From: Acanthosoma haemorrhoidale
Taxonomy: Eukaryota; Arthropoda; Insecta; Hemiptera; Acanthosomatidae
Assembly (NCBI GenBank): GCA_930367205.1
Contig: OV884013.1
Location: 121,869,827 to 121,933,826 of the forward strand
Direction: 5' to 3'
DNA: 64,000 nucleotides
The notes beneath the pieces are model-generated. The model was not told where the DNA came from. It was given only the letters and a program-made list of their open reading frames with translations, and searched no databases. Shown here one piece after another: positions 1 through 11,137 of this stretch. Numbering within the stretch: position 1 is the stretch's first letter; every line of letters starts with the position of its first letter. Position numbers and translations under genes: made by a program.

Positions 1-445
1 ATACAATGTCTGGGAGACGTCATTCATTTCATGTGTGATTGTAGACTTCCTTGTATTGTATTGACTATCCTTAATTGTAGATTGTCTCTGAGACAGTAAG
101 AACTTTCTTCGGCGAACGCAACCGGCGAACGTAAACGTGCAAGACCTATTTCAAGCTGTGACGAATCTGATGTACCAGAGGATGAATGTAATTGGAAAGA
201 AAAAGAAAATATTGTCAGTATAAAACAATTTGCTGAAACTGCAGGCATAAATTGCTCTGTTCTACAAAGATTGCGTACAAATGCAAAACCTCTGCGTGTT
301 TTCAAACAAATTTTATGTGATGACTTTTTTGAAATAATAGTCAGAGAAACGACTTAAATCTTAAATAGATATGTATTGGTCAAAGTGAAAAATAATAGAA
401 ACATCCATTCTCTCGAAAAATATACCTTGTAAACGTTTTTTGGCA
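1..445 (+). mobile_element. piggyBac-type transposon remnant, left part
   Basis: The sequence matches, base for base over long stretches, the start of the better-bounded copy at 24888-25631 (tctgggagacgtc, gagacagtaag, and the segment around 266-330). Its 5' tip must lie just upstream of the window. A frame without a start codon is open from about 111 to 352 and encodes an N-terminal part of a piggyBac-like transposase ending ILCDDFFEIIVRETT. At 370-440 a second frame resembles the WSK...TPIF...R..FL segment of the same family. The ETNRYAGQ-type region between them is deleted. Similarity ends near 445, about 30 bp before the Tc1/mariner insertion. Confidence 0.7.
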
Positions 446-475
446 TAATTTGTAAACGTATCTTCGCGATATATA

Positions 476-1165
476 AAGGGTGTCCCAGAATTAACGCAAG
501 ATTTGAATTTGCCACCATTTGTGCAGTAAAGTGCTGACAACCCTAAAAAAAAACAATTTGATAGCTGACAGTTACAAAAATAAAGCTTTGCATGATAAAA
601 CAACGTGTCTTCATTGTTGAACATTATCTCAAAAATAATGAAAGTTTGATGGCCGCAGTTCGAAAATTTCGTACAAAATATGGTCAGAATAGTGTTTTGA
701 CTTCATTAACTGTTAAGAGATTAATTGAAAAATTTAGGGAGACTGGATCAGTTGGAGACATGCCACACAGCCCATGAAACAATTCAAATACTGAATGAGA
801 CAATTCCAGGTCGTGTCCTCTCTCGTTTCGGTGATCAGAATTGGCCCCCTAGATCGTGTGATTTAACACCTTTAGATTTCGTTTTATGGGGTTATTTGAA
901 GTCAAAGGTGTATGTCAACAAGCCCACATCCACCCGTGCAGTAAAAGAAGAAATTCAACCACATTTATGCCAAATGGTCATGGAAAATTTTGACAAAAGA
1001 GTGCGTATGTGCCAGCAAAGTCGTGGAGGCCATTTGCCCGATATGTTATTCCATAAATAACCCTATCCTATTTACTTTATAATTCAATAAAAAAATAACA
1101 ACAAAAATACTAAAAACTGTGTTTTCTATTTAAATCAAATCTTGCGTTAATTCTAGGACACCTTT
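476..1165 (+). mobile_element. Tc1/mariner-type element (copy A), internally deleted
   Basis: Inverted termini begin aagggtgtcccagaattaac on the left and are mirrored at 1131-1165; a TA lies outside each end (474-475, 1166-1167). The interior encodes an N-terminal helix-turn-helix part (592-760) joined directly to the C-terminal catalytic part (about 760-1060). The join removes the middle of the transposase, including the first catalytic aspartate. The same family occurs at 5260-6316, 21363-22083 and 50335-51209. It cannot make active transposase. Confidence 0.9.
592..1060 (+). pseudogene. Deleted Tc1/mariner transposase (copy A)
   Basis: The first segment (RVFIVEHYLKNNESL, RLIEKFRETGSVGD) is the helix-turn-helix DNA-binding domain. 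A deletion near 757-760 changes frame and resumes in CHTAHETIQ. The second segment contains RSCDLTPLDFVLWGYLKSKV, the region of the last catalytic aspartate, and ends GGHLPDMLFHK. Relative to the copy at 50335-51209 it lacks seven codons between KEEIQ and PHLCQ, a deletion shared with the copy at 5260-6316. Confidence 0.88.
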
Positions 1166-1893
1166 TATATCGCGATGACGCGCATTTTATTTGTATGTCA
1201 AGGGGTTGAAGAAGTAAGGGAACGGACCACGTGGAGTAGACAGCAGGGTTAAAACACATTCAGCCCTTTTAATATTTTAAATAATGATATATGATATAAT
1301 TAAAATGAATAAAATCATATTAAAATATGTTAGATTGGGATTGATGATTTAGTCCACTTTTCATTAATCAATGTATTTATTGGCAGATAGATAAAAAAGC
1401 GTTTATTTAATATCCTTCGTTAATAATTAGAAATTCTCTTATTAGGTCAAGATACTGGAATGATAGAACATAAATATGAATAGATGTGATTGAGAAATAG
1501 ATAAAAAACACAATATGTGAAGAAACATAAGCAACAAGATTTTATTGAATAAATTAAAATCATTATAGATCAAGAAAAATAACTCACCAAGACTTGGGAA
1601 AATTATTGATAAAAATATTACTTGTTGATGGCATGTAAAGTATAAAAACACTTCTAACACACTCGTTCTTAACTATTGAATTTCCTTCGTAAGTATAATC
1701 AAAAGAAGTAGAATATAGAAATATTTTGGCTCTAAATATGGCATGGTATTCACATAAATTGTGGCTAGGGTATGGTACGTTACTAATTAATAACTCTTTG
1801 TGGTTTTCAAGGACCACATTTCAAAGCCATCCACATTCGTCCAGGATGTGTCCGCTCATCCGCGTCAAATATCAGCCTTATTTATATATAATA
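1166..1893. other. AT-rich non-coding stretch
   Basis: Short overlapping frames on both strands have no family character. I see no repeat shared with the rest of the window and nothing functional. Confidence 0.5.
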
Positions 1894-2794
1894 GGAGGAC
1901 CGGAAAGTAATGTCATTTGTTTTTTTTACATTAGTCAAAAAATAAATTTTTAACAAGTTTTTGTTTTTAATCAATGATGTAATCACCCTCGTTATCAGCA
2001 AATTTGCCATCTAGTGTGCAAATTTTCAATGCCAAATCAATAAAAATCAATTGGTTTTCGTGCCAAATATCTGGAAATGGCATTTTGGACATCATCCGAA
2101 TTTTCAAATTGTTAGCGATCGGAATTAATTGAAATCCGATGACGCAATATCGGGTGAGTATGGTGGGTGAGGCTGGAGATGAAAAATTGCCCTCTATGAT
2201 AATCCAAAAATCTCTCTCCACATGAATCTGCACGAAGTACAGCTAAGCCAGGCTTACACTCCAAAAAGGCGCTTTTGTGTGTTTGGTGGAGTATTCGCGG
2301 GGTTGTTCATCGCTGATATCTGGAAAAAATGTGAATGCAGATCTTTACAGTGAACAATTGTATCGAGTAAATCAATCTTTAATTGAAAATTCCCCAGCGA
2401 TTGTCAATAAAAAAGGCGTTATTCTGCAACACGATAATGCAAGACCCCACTGCGCCTATTTTTTCCGTAAGAACCCTGGAAAAAATTAATGAATTGGGGT
2501 GGAATGTATTGCCTCAACCACCATACTCGCCCGATATCGGATTTATTCCTATCGCTACATTCTCTAAGTGGCAAAAAATTTCAAAATTTGGATGATGACC
2601 AAAATGCCATCTTTAGATATTTTGCACAAAAACCAATTGATTTTGATCGATCAGGCATTGAAAAATTTCACATTAGATGGCAAAATGTTGCTGATAACGA
2701 GGGTGATTACATCATTGATCAAAAACAAAAACCTTTTAAAAATGTATCTGTTTGAATTTAGTGTAAAAAAAACGACATTACTTTCCGGTCCCCC
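1894..2794 (+). mobile_element. Mariner-derived composite with both ends from the same 3' half
   Basis: Perfectly facing termini share gaccggaaagtaatgtc (left near 1898, right near 2774-2790) and are flanked by TA. From about 2190 to 2760 the + strand encodes the second half of a mariner transposase: PGLHSKKALLCVWW, ILQHDNARPHCA, LPQPPYSPD. From 1955 to about 2180 the same 3' portion is present again in inverted orientation. The left arm is thus an inverted copy of the right arm (about 2515-2760), and the transposase N-terminus is absent. The arms differ at many positions, so the structure is not recent. Confidence 0.85.
2196..2760 (+). pseudogene. C-terminal half of a mariner transposase, frameshifted
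   Basis: Three frames are needed. About 2250-2310 gives KKALLCVWWSIRGVVH, 2320-2490 gives VNADLYSEQLYRVNQSLIEN and ILQHDNARPHCA, and 2485-2545 gives LGWNVLPQPPYSPDIG. HDNARPH and PPYSPD are the second and third catalytic regions of the mariner DDD transposase. The remaining C-terminus is frameshifted. No product is expected. Confidence 0.8.
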
Positions 2795-3393
2795 TAATAT
2801 ATATAATTATAAGTTCATATTTCCAGATTTTACGTACACATTTCTTTTAAATTGTTTAATTACAATATATTGGAGAGATATGCAATTGCGATGAGAAAAA
2901 AGGCGGAGCTAAACCTTCTAATCCGTAATAAATTTGCTCTGATATTCTTGACAAACATCACCAGTCACTTGTTCTAACTTTTGACACTTCCATTGTACTT
3001 AGTTTGTTTTTTTTCCCATCTAAATATATATTACACAACGTATTTACAGGTAATATTTAAAGAAGCTACAAATTCACTATTATCGTAAAATAAAAAAATA
3101 TGGGGATAGCTAACTTCCCCATGTCGCTTAAAATAGAGCACTAAAAAGTTTCTTGAACATTATAAGTGGAGTAACAATAATTAATAATTTACACACTATG
3201 AAAGTGTATTTTTTTCAAAAAGATGTTTGTAAGTCAAAATATCTTTTATTCGTGTTATCACATATACATTTGACTTTTCACCTATTCGGGTGTTCTCGGG
3301 AATACATTTCAAACAAATATTTGAATACCAAAAATATATTAATAATAAATGGTAAAATTGGTAGCATTGCAAAGAATAAAACAACATACGAGG
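2795..3393. other. AT-rich non-coding stretch
   Basis: No coding frame with family character and no repeat recognised. Confidence 0.5.
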
Positions 3394-3653
3394 CAGAGGC
3401 GTAACTACAGGGTGGCAGGGCTGGAAAAATGCCACAGGCCCCTGACCCAAGAGGGCCCCGGCCCAAGTGGCCGCGAGCTCAGAAATATTGTTTTAATACT
3501 GTACCTATTTATAAAAATATTAAAATATATATACCATAATACAAATTATTGGTTGTGGGTAACTAAACTACTCGTAAGTATAATAAAGCTTAATGATAGG
3601 GCCCCCATTAAAGGAATTTGCCACGGGCCCCAGATGATATAGTTACGCCACTG
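3394..3653. mobile_element. hAT-type MITE, 260 bp, with 8-bp target duplication
   Basis: The ends are cagaggcgtaactac and, read inward from the right, cagtggcgtaactat. This is the CAGNGGCGTA form common at hAT termini. The 8-bp sequence atacgagg lies immediately outside both ends (3386-3393 and 3654-3661). GC-rich subterminal blocks (gggccccggccc, ccacgggcccc) flank an AT-rich core with no coding capacity. It is a non-autonomous element; the hAT assignment rests on the terminus and the 8-bp duplication. Confidence 0.88.
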
Positions 3654-4870
3654 ATACGAGGGAACGTTAGTATTTTTAATTTCAGATTTAAGCAGGTCTG
3701 TATAAATTAAACTTCGTCTCTTGATATATCATATATAAAAGATATTTTTTTTGAAAAATTAAATTCCACTTAGTATAAGTATTATTGTACCACTTTGAAG
3801 TCCTGAGCTACTAAGAGTATAATTATCAATAATTTAGTTGGAGGTTTTCTTGTTTCTGTTTTCCTACATATAAATAAGTGGATATTTTATTATTTATTAT
3901 ATTATTATTTTATTATGGTATTCGTACAGAGGAGCTCTTGTGCCTGGAAACTTAATGAGCCTATGTAACATAAAACGTAATTATAGGAAAATGATTTTTT
4001 TTTCTGAAACCTGTAAAATGCCATAAGGGCCGTTAGACAGACGGAGGTACTTACCCAAGAGATCCCGCAGAGGATGAGCAAGTCACCGCCCCTGATTACT
4101 GGGCACATTATACTTGCGCAAACCTCCAACGAAAATTCGCACCGTTTGACGTACCGCTTTCGTAGCGGCTCACAGTGGGACGAAAATCGGAAATTTCGTG
4201 GCATTAAGCTATAGTTGAAATTTATATAACGACTTTAAAATGTATAAAAACTTGTTCTTTTGGCTTTGAAGTATCGTTTGAGAGCGATCCCAAAAGGTTT
4301 TAATGATAACATTTTAATAAATCTGTTCAAAAGTTTGAGCACTTAAAATAACATTAAAATTTTGTTAATAAATTATAATAGCATTGATCTTCTCTTGTAA
4401 ATAATATATAGTAAATAGACTATTTCCAGAAGGGTTTAATTATTTTCGGATAATTAGTATTATTAGGTAATTTATTTCCGGATTTTTCATTTTTCATGTC
4501 CTTAAATTTGTAGAATTGTACTGACAAAAATTGTTGTATTGTGTATTATGTACAATAAATTTCCGAAAATCTCATCAGTCAACCGATATGAGAAGATATT
4601 TGAATTAGTAGCCCCGAAATAAACATTGTTATTAGTTAACCTCCTCCCTCCTACGCTACGTAATAACAATGCACTTATTGGAATAATTTGATGAAATATT
4701 CATAGAATTTCATAAAATTTTTAAACCAAACCGCAACTTTTTCACGGCTATAAAAAATCTTATGACCCAGAGGCATTGTCACCATGTGATTTTGGTGACA
4801 TTTTCACACTTGTACAAACATAGCACAGCATAGCATCGACCTCCTTGAAAATAAGCTTAAAAGATTTCGC
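3654..4870. other. Non-coding stretch, no recognised feature
   Basis: A 99-codon frame on the minus strand (3905-4204) shows no domain and no match elsewhere in the window; a gtaagt donor-like site lies within it. I treat it as chance or old repeat sequence. Confidence 0.4.
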
Positions 4871-5006
4871 TATAAGTAGCAGGCTAAGTAGCTAGCTATA
4901 AGTAGCAGGCTAAGTAGCTAGCTATAAGTAGCAGGCTAAGTAGCTAGCTATAAGTAGCAGGCTAAGTAGCTAGCTATAAGTAGCAGGATAGGTAGCTAGC
5001 TATAAG
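4871..5006. repeat. Tandem repeat, 26-bp unit, about five copies
   Basis: The unit tataagtagcaggctaagt followed by agctagc starts at 4871, 4897, 4923, 4949 and 4975. The fifth copy has two changes (ggataggt) and a six-base partial copy follows. Each unit contains the palindrome gctagc. Confidence 0.95.
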
Positions 5007-5259
5007 AAAGAAGATATATTGAAAAAAAAAATGGCTTTCGAGTATCCCGAGGAATTTTTTTTAAATCTGAAGAACATGAAGAAGCAAAACAAAAAATGGG
5101 ACAGACATAAAATTCGCTGAGTTGAGGAAATGTTAATGTGGAGAGTTAACCAAGCCAAAAAATCATTACATATATAAGTTTTATTTCTATTATTATTTTC
5201 TTTTACTATAAAGGTTTTTATAAATATTCATACGCTAAAAAATATTGTTTTGACATATA

Positions 5260-6316
5260 AAGGGTGTCACAGAATTAACGCAATATTTGATTTAAATAGA
5301 AAAAAATTTTTTTTGTATTTTTGTTGTTATCTTTTTATTAAATTATAATGTAAATAGGATAGGGTTATTTATGGAATAACACATCGGGCAAATGGCCTCC
5401 ACGACTTTGCTGGCGCATACGCACTCTTTTGTCGAAATTTTCCATGACCATTCGGTATAAATGTGGTTGAGTTTCCTCTTTTAATGCACGGGTGGATGTG
5501 GGCTTGTTGACATACACCTTTGACTTCAAATAACCCCATAAAAAGAAATCTAAAGGTGTTAAATTACACGATCTAGGGGGCCAATTCTGATCACCGAAAC
5601 GAGAGAGTACACGACCTGGAATTGTCTGATGCAGTATTTGAATTGTTTCATGGGCTCTATGGCATGTGGCACCATCTTATTGAAACCACATTTTGGCCAC
5701 ATCAATATCATCCAATTTCGGCACAAAGAACTGTGTTATCATGTCGCGATATCGACCACCAGTAACACTCTCACGCACTGCTTCGATATTGACATTTGAA
5801 CGGCTTGTTTTTGGACGACCAGTGTGTATCTCCAACGATCCAGTCTCCTTAAATTTTTCAATTAGTCTCTTCACAGTTGATGAAGTCAAAACACTATTCC
5901 GACCATATTTTGTATGAAATTTTCGAACATGGCTCTCACTTCTTTAGGGGTAGTCATCCAATAATTATATTTAGCTCACGGCCCCAGATTATATATATTG
6001 TTTTTTTAATACAAATTGTGGAATTAACTTTACTTTTTTACAAACATTAATATTTAACATATGTATACTTATTTGGATAATTATATAGATTTAATAATTA
6101 TTAAGCATTTTCATAAGAACACATTTCATAAGAACTGCGGCCGCCAAACATTCATTATTTTTGAGATAATGTTCAACAATAAAGGCACGTTGTTCTATCG
6201 GGTAACGCTCCATTTTTACTAACCCAAAACTGTCAGCTGTCAAATTGTTTTTTTTGGGGGGTTTCCAGCACTTATGGCGGAAAATTCAAATCTTGCGTTA
6301 ATTCCGGGACACCCTT
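5260..6316 (-). mobile_element. Tc1/mariner-type element (copy B) with a second element inserted
   Basis: The termini aagggtgtca... at 5260 and ...gacaccctt at 6316 are flanked by TA. Read on the minus strand, the transposase starts near 6212, is interrupted at about 5924-6134 by foreign DNA, resumes as the helix-turn-helix region (RLIEKFKETGS, GRPKTSRSNVNIEAV) and jumps to RYRDMITQFFVPKLDDID. It ends near 5370. The middle of the catalytic domain is deleted. It shares the 21-bp C-terminal deletion seen in copy A. Confidence 0.88.
5924..6134 (-). mobile_element. Foreign insert inside mariner copy B (element X, truncated copy)
   Basis: Copy B's transposase is interrupted between the codons for its F-R-K-F helix and the preceding AAA stretch. 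The inserted 5924-6122 is the inverted match of 6329-6567, just outside copy B. At the right junction the string tttcataagaac occurs twice (around 6109 and 6124). A four-base gaac borders both sides of the insert and may be the target duplication. The type of element is not recognised. Confidence 0.75.
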
Positions 6317-6328
6317 TATTAGTATATT

Positions 6329-6567
6329 GTGTTCTTATGAAAATACTTAATAATTATTAAATCTATATAATTATCCAAATAAGTATACATATGTTAAATA
6401 TTAATGTTTGTAAAAAAGTAAAGTTAATTCCACAATTTGTATTAAAAAAACCATATATATATAATTCTAGGTAAGGATTCCGTTCGTTGTTCTGTTCACT
6501 AATCTGGGGCCGTGAGCTAAATATAATTATTGGATGACTACCCCTAAAGAAGTGAGAGCCATGTTCG
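6329..6567 (+). repeat. Inverted partner of the insert in mariner copy B (element X, longer copy)
   Basis: Reading rightward from gtgttcttatgaaaat, this is the reverse complement of 6122 down to 5924, except for about 40 extra bases near 6460-6500. The AT-rich first half and the gaggccatg-like end at 6555-6567 match well. The sequence continues to the right without a break, so this is probably the longer, older copy. Confidence 0.8.
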
Positions 6568-6981
6568 TAAAATGGACTATGTACGGCTGCCTGCGCAGTC
6601 GGATCTGTATTCGCTAATGCTTTGATGCATGGGGCATACCTCGGAGGCATATACCCTCCTCGGAATCACAGGTATTAGTGCCAGGTCTATCGGATCGGCT
6701 CTGTGTTCTAGCTTCCAAATACATACATCCAGCTAACGAGGTACCCTGCAGAGTATAGTGGACCAACAGCCACGTTCGACACAATAACAGGTTTATCGCA
6801 GCAAATAACCAGCTGCGATACCGTATCAGAGCTGGTCTATAAAGATCCTATTCGCGATAGGCTTTCTATACTTAATAATTGTATTCCAGCCACATCTTTA
6901 ATCGGATCCTTCCAAGGATTTATCAATGGAGTCACAACCTCAAGTAAAACTTACATAAACAAATATACATATGTGAGTTAG
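6548..6981 (+). pseudogene. Unrecognised coding-like remnant in two overlapping frames
   Basis: One frame is open from 6548 to 6733 apart from a single TGA at 6623. A second, with no start codon, is open for 89 codons from 6712 to the TAG at 6979. GC content and residue mix are clearly more protein-like than the flanks, and the second frame takes over where the first stops. This suggests one decayed gene with a frameshift near 6712-6733. I do not recognise the family. A transposon gene or an old integrated viral gene are both possible; the left end joins element X. Confidence 0.4.
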
Positions 6982-7144
6982 AGAGCCGAATGTAGAACGT
7001 AAATTGTGAAATTCAAACAAGTGGTCATATTAAGTGATAAACGTTAACACCATTTGAACCTTTAAGTTTATTTATGGATAGTTCAAATATTTCAATCATC
7101 ATCAAAAGCGTTTTCCAGAAAACGAAAAGAAAAAAAACAACCTA

Positions 7145-8272
7145 AAGCGTCTTCCAATAGGGACTTTTGAACTTTGACAGTTGATAGCGGCCTTATTGTT
7201 GAAGCTGCATCTGTCAAATCGGCTGTAATTTATTCAGTCTGTTTTGCCAAATTACCATGGACGGATATAGCGTTCAATAACACGTGCAAATGATAAAATT
7301 GTTTTGTCAATATGGGTGTTCTGTTCGAGTAACGTTCCGCGGTCGCCATAACCGTCCTACCGAGAGGACTATTCGCAGTGTGGTGGATAAATTTGAGTCC
7401 ACTGGATCAGTAAACAATCAACCAACAACCGTACGTCGACGAAACGCAAGATCTGGTGAAAACATCGCCACTGCCCGTGCAAAATTCAACTGACCCAGGA
7501 GCTGAAGGTAAACGACGTGTGTTCGCTGAATGGGCCCTGGAGCAGTTGGAAACTGACCCTAATTTTCATCGAAAAATCATCTTCAGCGGTGAGGCCCATT
7601 TCTGGATGAATGGGTACGTCAACAAACAAAATTGTCGAATGTGGGACGATACCAATCCACATGAGATCCAAGAGCGTCCGATGCATCCCGAAAAAGTCAA
7701 CGTTTGGTGTGGATTTGGGCTGGCGGGGTCATCGGTCCATATTTCTTTGAGAACTACGTTGGCCAGGCCATCACCGTCAACGGCGAGCGCTATAGGTCGA
7801 TGATTACCAACTTCTTTTGGCCTGAATTGGATGATATGGACACCAACGACATGTGGTATGAACAGGACGGCGCTACGTGCCACACAGCTCATGTCACATT
7901 GGACATTCTGCACGAGCGATTTTAGGGGTTGGTCATCTCACGTGGAGGTGATGTGAACTGGCCACCGAGATCGTGCGATTTGACCTCGTTAGACTTTTTC
8001 TTGTGGGGTTTTCGTAAGTCGCAGGTCTATGCGAATAAGCCACAAATCACAGCGGTCCACAAAGCCAACATAACCCATCGGTAGCCTGATTTATGCGCCA
8101 GAGTCATGGAAAATTAGACATTTCGGATGCGCGCCACCCAGCGAATCCACGGTGGACATTTGCAGAATGTTATATTCCATACATAATGGCATCAATAGGC
8201 CTTTCAAACGAATAAGAAATTTCGATGATATCTCACACACACTTTGCTTTATTTAAATATAAAGGAAGCGCT
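7145..8272 (+). mobile_element. Second Tc1/mariner-type family, near full length
   Basis: Imperfect inverted ends (aagcgtcttcc on the left, ggaagcgct on the right) are each flanked by TA at 7143-7144 and 8273-8274. The interior encodes a transposase related to, but distinct from, copies A-D. About 1.13 kb is close to the usual size for such elements. Several stops and frameshifts show that it is dead. Confidence 0.82.
7257..8164 (+). pseudogene. Tc1/mariner-type transposase with stops and a lost catalytic aspartate
   Basis: ATG at 7257 starts MDGYSVQ, followed by a TAA. The helix-turn-helix part continues to about 7470 (TIRSVVDKFESTGSV). A block before the catalytic domain is deleted at about 7470-7482. 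KRRVFAEWALEQLETDPNF leads to FSGEAHFWMNGYVNKQN, where the usual FSDEAHF aspartate is glycine. After a frameshift near 7715, EQDGATCHTA carries the second catalytic aspartate. After a stop at 7923, RSCDLTSLDFFLWGF carries the third. The C-terminus is decayed but ends with a GGHLQN-like motif. Confidence 0.83.
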
Positions 8273-8274
8273 TA

Positions 8275-11127
8275 ATGAAAGACCCCTGACATCTAATGAT
8301 GTGACTAAATATTTTCTGACTGTTAGGTTCTCAGGCATTATTTTCTATAGTGTTAACTATTAGACCTTACATAAATATTTTGTTTGAGCAAAAGGCAAGG
8401 TTGTCAACTCAATGTTTTTTTCATTCCTTTGCTAAACATCTAAACTACCGATAATATATAAGAATAATTTTTAAAATACTTATCAGACTTCTATGAACCT
8501 ACACATGGAGTATTACATCATTAAACCGCAGAGAATACATTATATACTTATAATAACAATAATAAACTCACCTAGATGTACTACCATCTCCATGACAACA
8601 TGATACCGCTGGCATTGACTTTATTTATAACATAATAAAAGAAAGCACTCAAAGGTTCTAATTGTTTTATCGCAAATGAATAAGTGAATATTTTAGTTTT
8701 TCAGAAAATGCAAAGAAGAACTGAGCGTAGAATGGGCAAAAGTGATCTAAAATAAAATTAAAGTTTGCAAAAAGCAAGTTTTAATCCGTTAGCACTCAAG
8801 CTAAAACAATATTGTGAGGTGAAGAAGCAAATTTATAAATTTTACAAATATCAGACTTGGAAGCGACTGGTTGAAAACGTTTACTTTTTTATTGTAATTA
8901 CTAACGAAAAAAGAAAAAAATATATATTTTTAAATATTTCAATAAAAAAAAAATTGTTTTCCATGTCCTCGTATTGAAAATTATGGAATTCAATATAGAT
9001 GAAAATAAAAAAATTAAATTTTTTTTTTTTCCTTTTATCCCCTTGTTATTATAAATTATGGAAATCAGTCTACAGATTCTACATAAGTGAATCTATTTAC
9101 AATAGGTTGTTACATGTTGGATTTTATACAATTTCTAATTATTTCACATTGCGATTTGAGTGGGGGGGGGGGGAGATGAAATGCAGGAAAAAAGCTTATA
9201 TATACACCTCTTACCTGTGGAACTAAATGGTTTTGAAAAAAATCAGGACTTTTTAACAATAAAACCATAATAAAACTCAATTATTCAATTATTTTCAAGT
9301 AGTTAGATTTTTTTTTTAATCCTCTGCTTCCTAAATTGAAAAAAAAAACAATGAGTTTTGCATCTTGTCTCTTGGAATATCAAACGCATTATTTATTTAT
9401 TTATTTTTACAAAAATTTTATTTATTCACTGTGTACATAAGAGCAAATGGTACGGTAACAAATTGATTGAAGGAGAGGTGAAACGTTAATGGTTAAAATA
9501 GATGACTCACTAGCTTATGCTTTTGAGGGAATCGGGTGTTCATGTATTTTTTTTATGGAATTAATTGTCTGTAAGTGATTGAAAGGCGTGAAAAATTGAA
9601 TGTTTGACTGTAATATTTGAATCGTCAATATATTTTAATGTAATAATCAAAATAGATTATTAGGTACTTACATTATCTGAATCAAAAATTTCAAGGGCTA
9701 TTGAGTACCCACAAACATTAATCTGATTAGCATTGTAATGAGACGTTATCGCAGAATTTTAAATCATCTTGTACGCTCGAAATTGATGAAGATTTAATAA
9801 TTCGTTATCTACAATTTTCCATTTTTGAAAAGAAATTTTTTTTTTTCCTTAATTTCATTTTAGCTTGGGATCATAACATTAGCTGCTAGTCACCAGAGCA
9901 TTCAATTGTTTTTTTAGCTTTAGTTTCGAGGGATTAAATCTAAACCACGATTTACGTAAAACTAAAATATTTATTTATTTTCAATAAAACAGTAAGAAAT
10001 AGAACCTTTGAGTACTTTATTTTACTATGTTATAAAAAAAGTTAATTATTCTTAACAGTTCATTCTGTATTCTCTGGCGTTTAAGTTACTAGCCCATGTC
10101 CATACCCCAGGATGGTAACGTATAGGTTGATTGAACTCTGACAGACATTTTATAAATTATTTCTTTATATTTGACCTGACTTTTAGACGTTCTACAAAGG
10201 AATGGAAACGGCAATGAGATGGCAGCCTTTTGCTTTAATAGAATTTATATAAGGTGTAAAGGTTAAGCCTATATCGAAAATAAACTGAGCACTTAACAGT
10301 CTGTGACCATTTAATTTGAACAAAGAAGTCGTTCCGTTGCATAACCAGGTGGATGGAGCAGTTGATGTCCTCGGAAGTCGTTTGTGGTTTTGAAGGGAAA
10401 GAAAACGAATTCTTCGAGAGAGTCACGATAGTCATTTCAGCGTAGAACATTGAAGGAGTGTAATATTACTTCCGACCGCGGAGAAAAATTAGACAGTTTT
10501 ATACAAAAAACATTAAACGAATATAAGATAAATATCAAATAATATATTCGAAATATACACCGAGAAAATTGTAACTAAAAATCTAAATTGCGGGCGGAAT
10601 GACAAGAGGAATGAGCTTCGAGAGAAAATTTTAAACTTAGAGACAACCCGTTATTTATGACTCCTTTACAATTAATTTAAAATCTAATCTAAAATTTACA
10701 TATTCGACTATAAACATAATAATTTGTATACTGGAGGCATGATTTAAGCCCGGTTTTAACCTTAAAAGAGTTCACCGATTTACAGTTAATCTCATTTTAC
10801 ATCAAGGGGTACGTACAGTTTAAATTAACTATGGATTCATTTAACCACTCATCCGATAAAGGTAAGATACCCGGCAGAAAGATTTATTATTTGTAAACAA
10901 AAATATTTTAGACCTTAAAACACGTTTTTTTTTGTCGTTATTGAACCTAAATCTAATTTTGTTTCTATTTTGAGATATAATTGTGGGTATTGATAGTTCA
11001 CTAAAGGTATTATTATTATTATAGGAATCCCGGTAGATAGCTGGTGCGATGTCATTGATTCGCCTTTAACCGCTACCGTGGGCAGTTACACCGAAAACTT
11101 ACCATAATCGTTTTTTTTTTTTTTTTT
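8275..11127. other. Long AT-rich non-coding stretch
   Basis: No coding frame has family character. Short items seen: a segment at 9032-9115 repeated at 27277-27350, a 12-base G run at about 9163-9174 and several A or T runs. A GC-richer patch at 11030-11100 is unassigned. Confidence 0.5.
9032..9115 (+). repeat. Short dispersed repeat, partner at 27277-27350
   Basis: Both copies share atcccc.tgttatta.aaattatggaaatcagt, then ttctacata and acaatagg, with scattered differences. The family is unknown; it is probably a fragment of a larger transposon. Confidence 0.6.
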
Positions 11128-11137
11128 AATGAACTAA

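Noticed and set aside
3905..4204. 99-codon minus-strand frame as a gene
   Set aside because: No domain or motif, and low-complexity codons at one end; not supportable.
7486..7913. Minus-strand frames of 66 and 115 codons
   Set aside because: Antisense shadows of the mariner transposase at 7257-8164.
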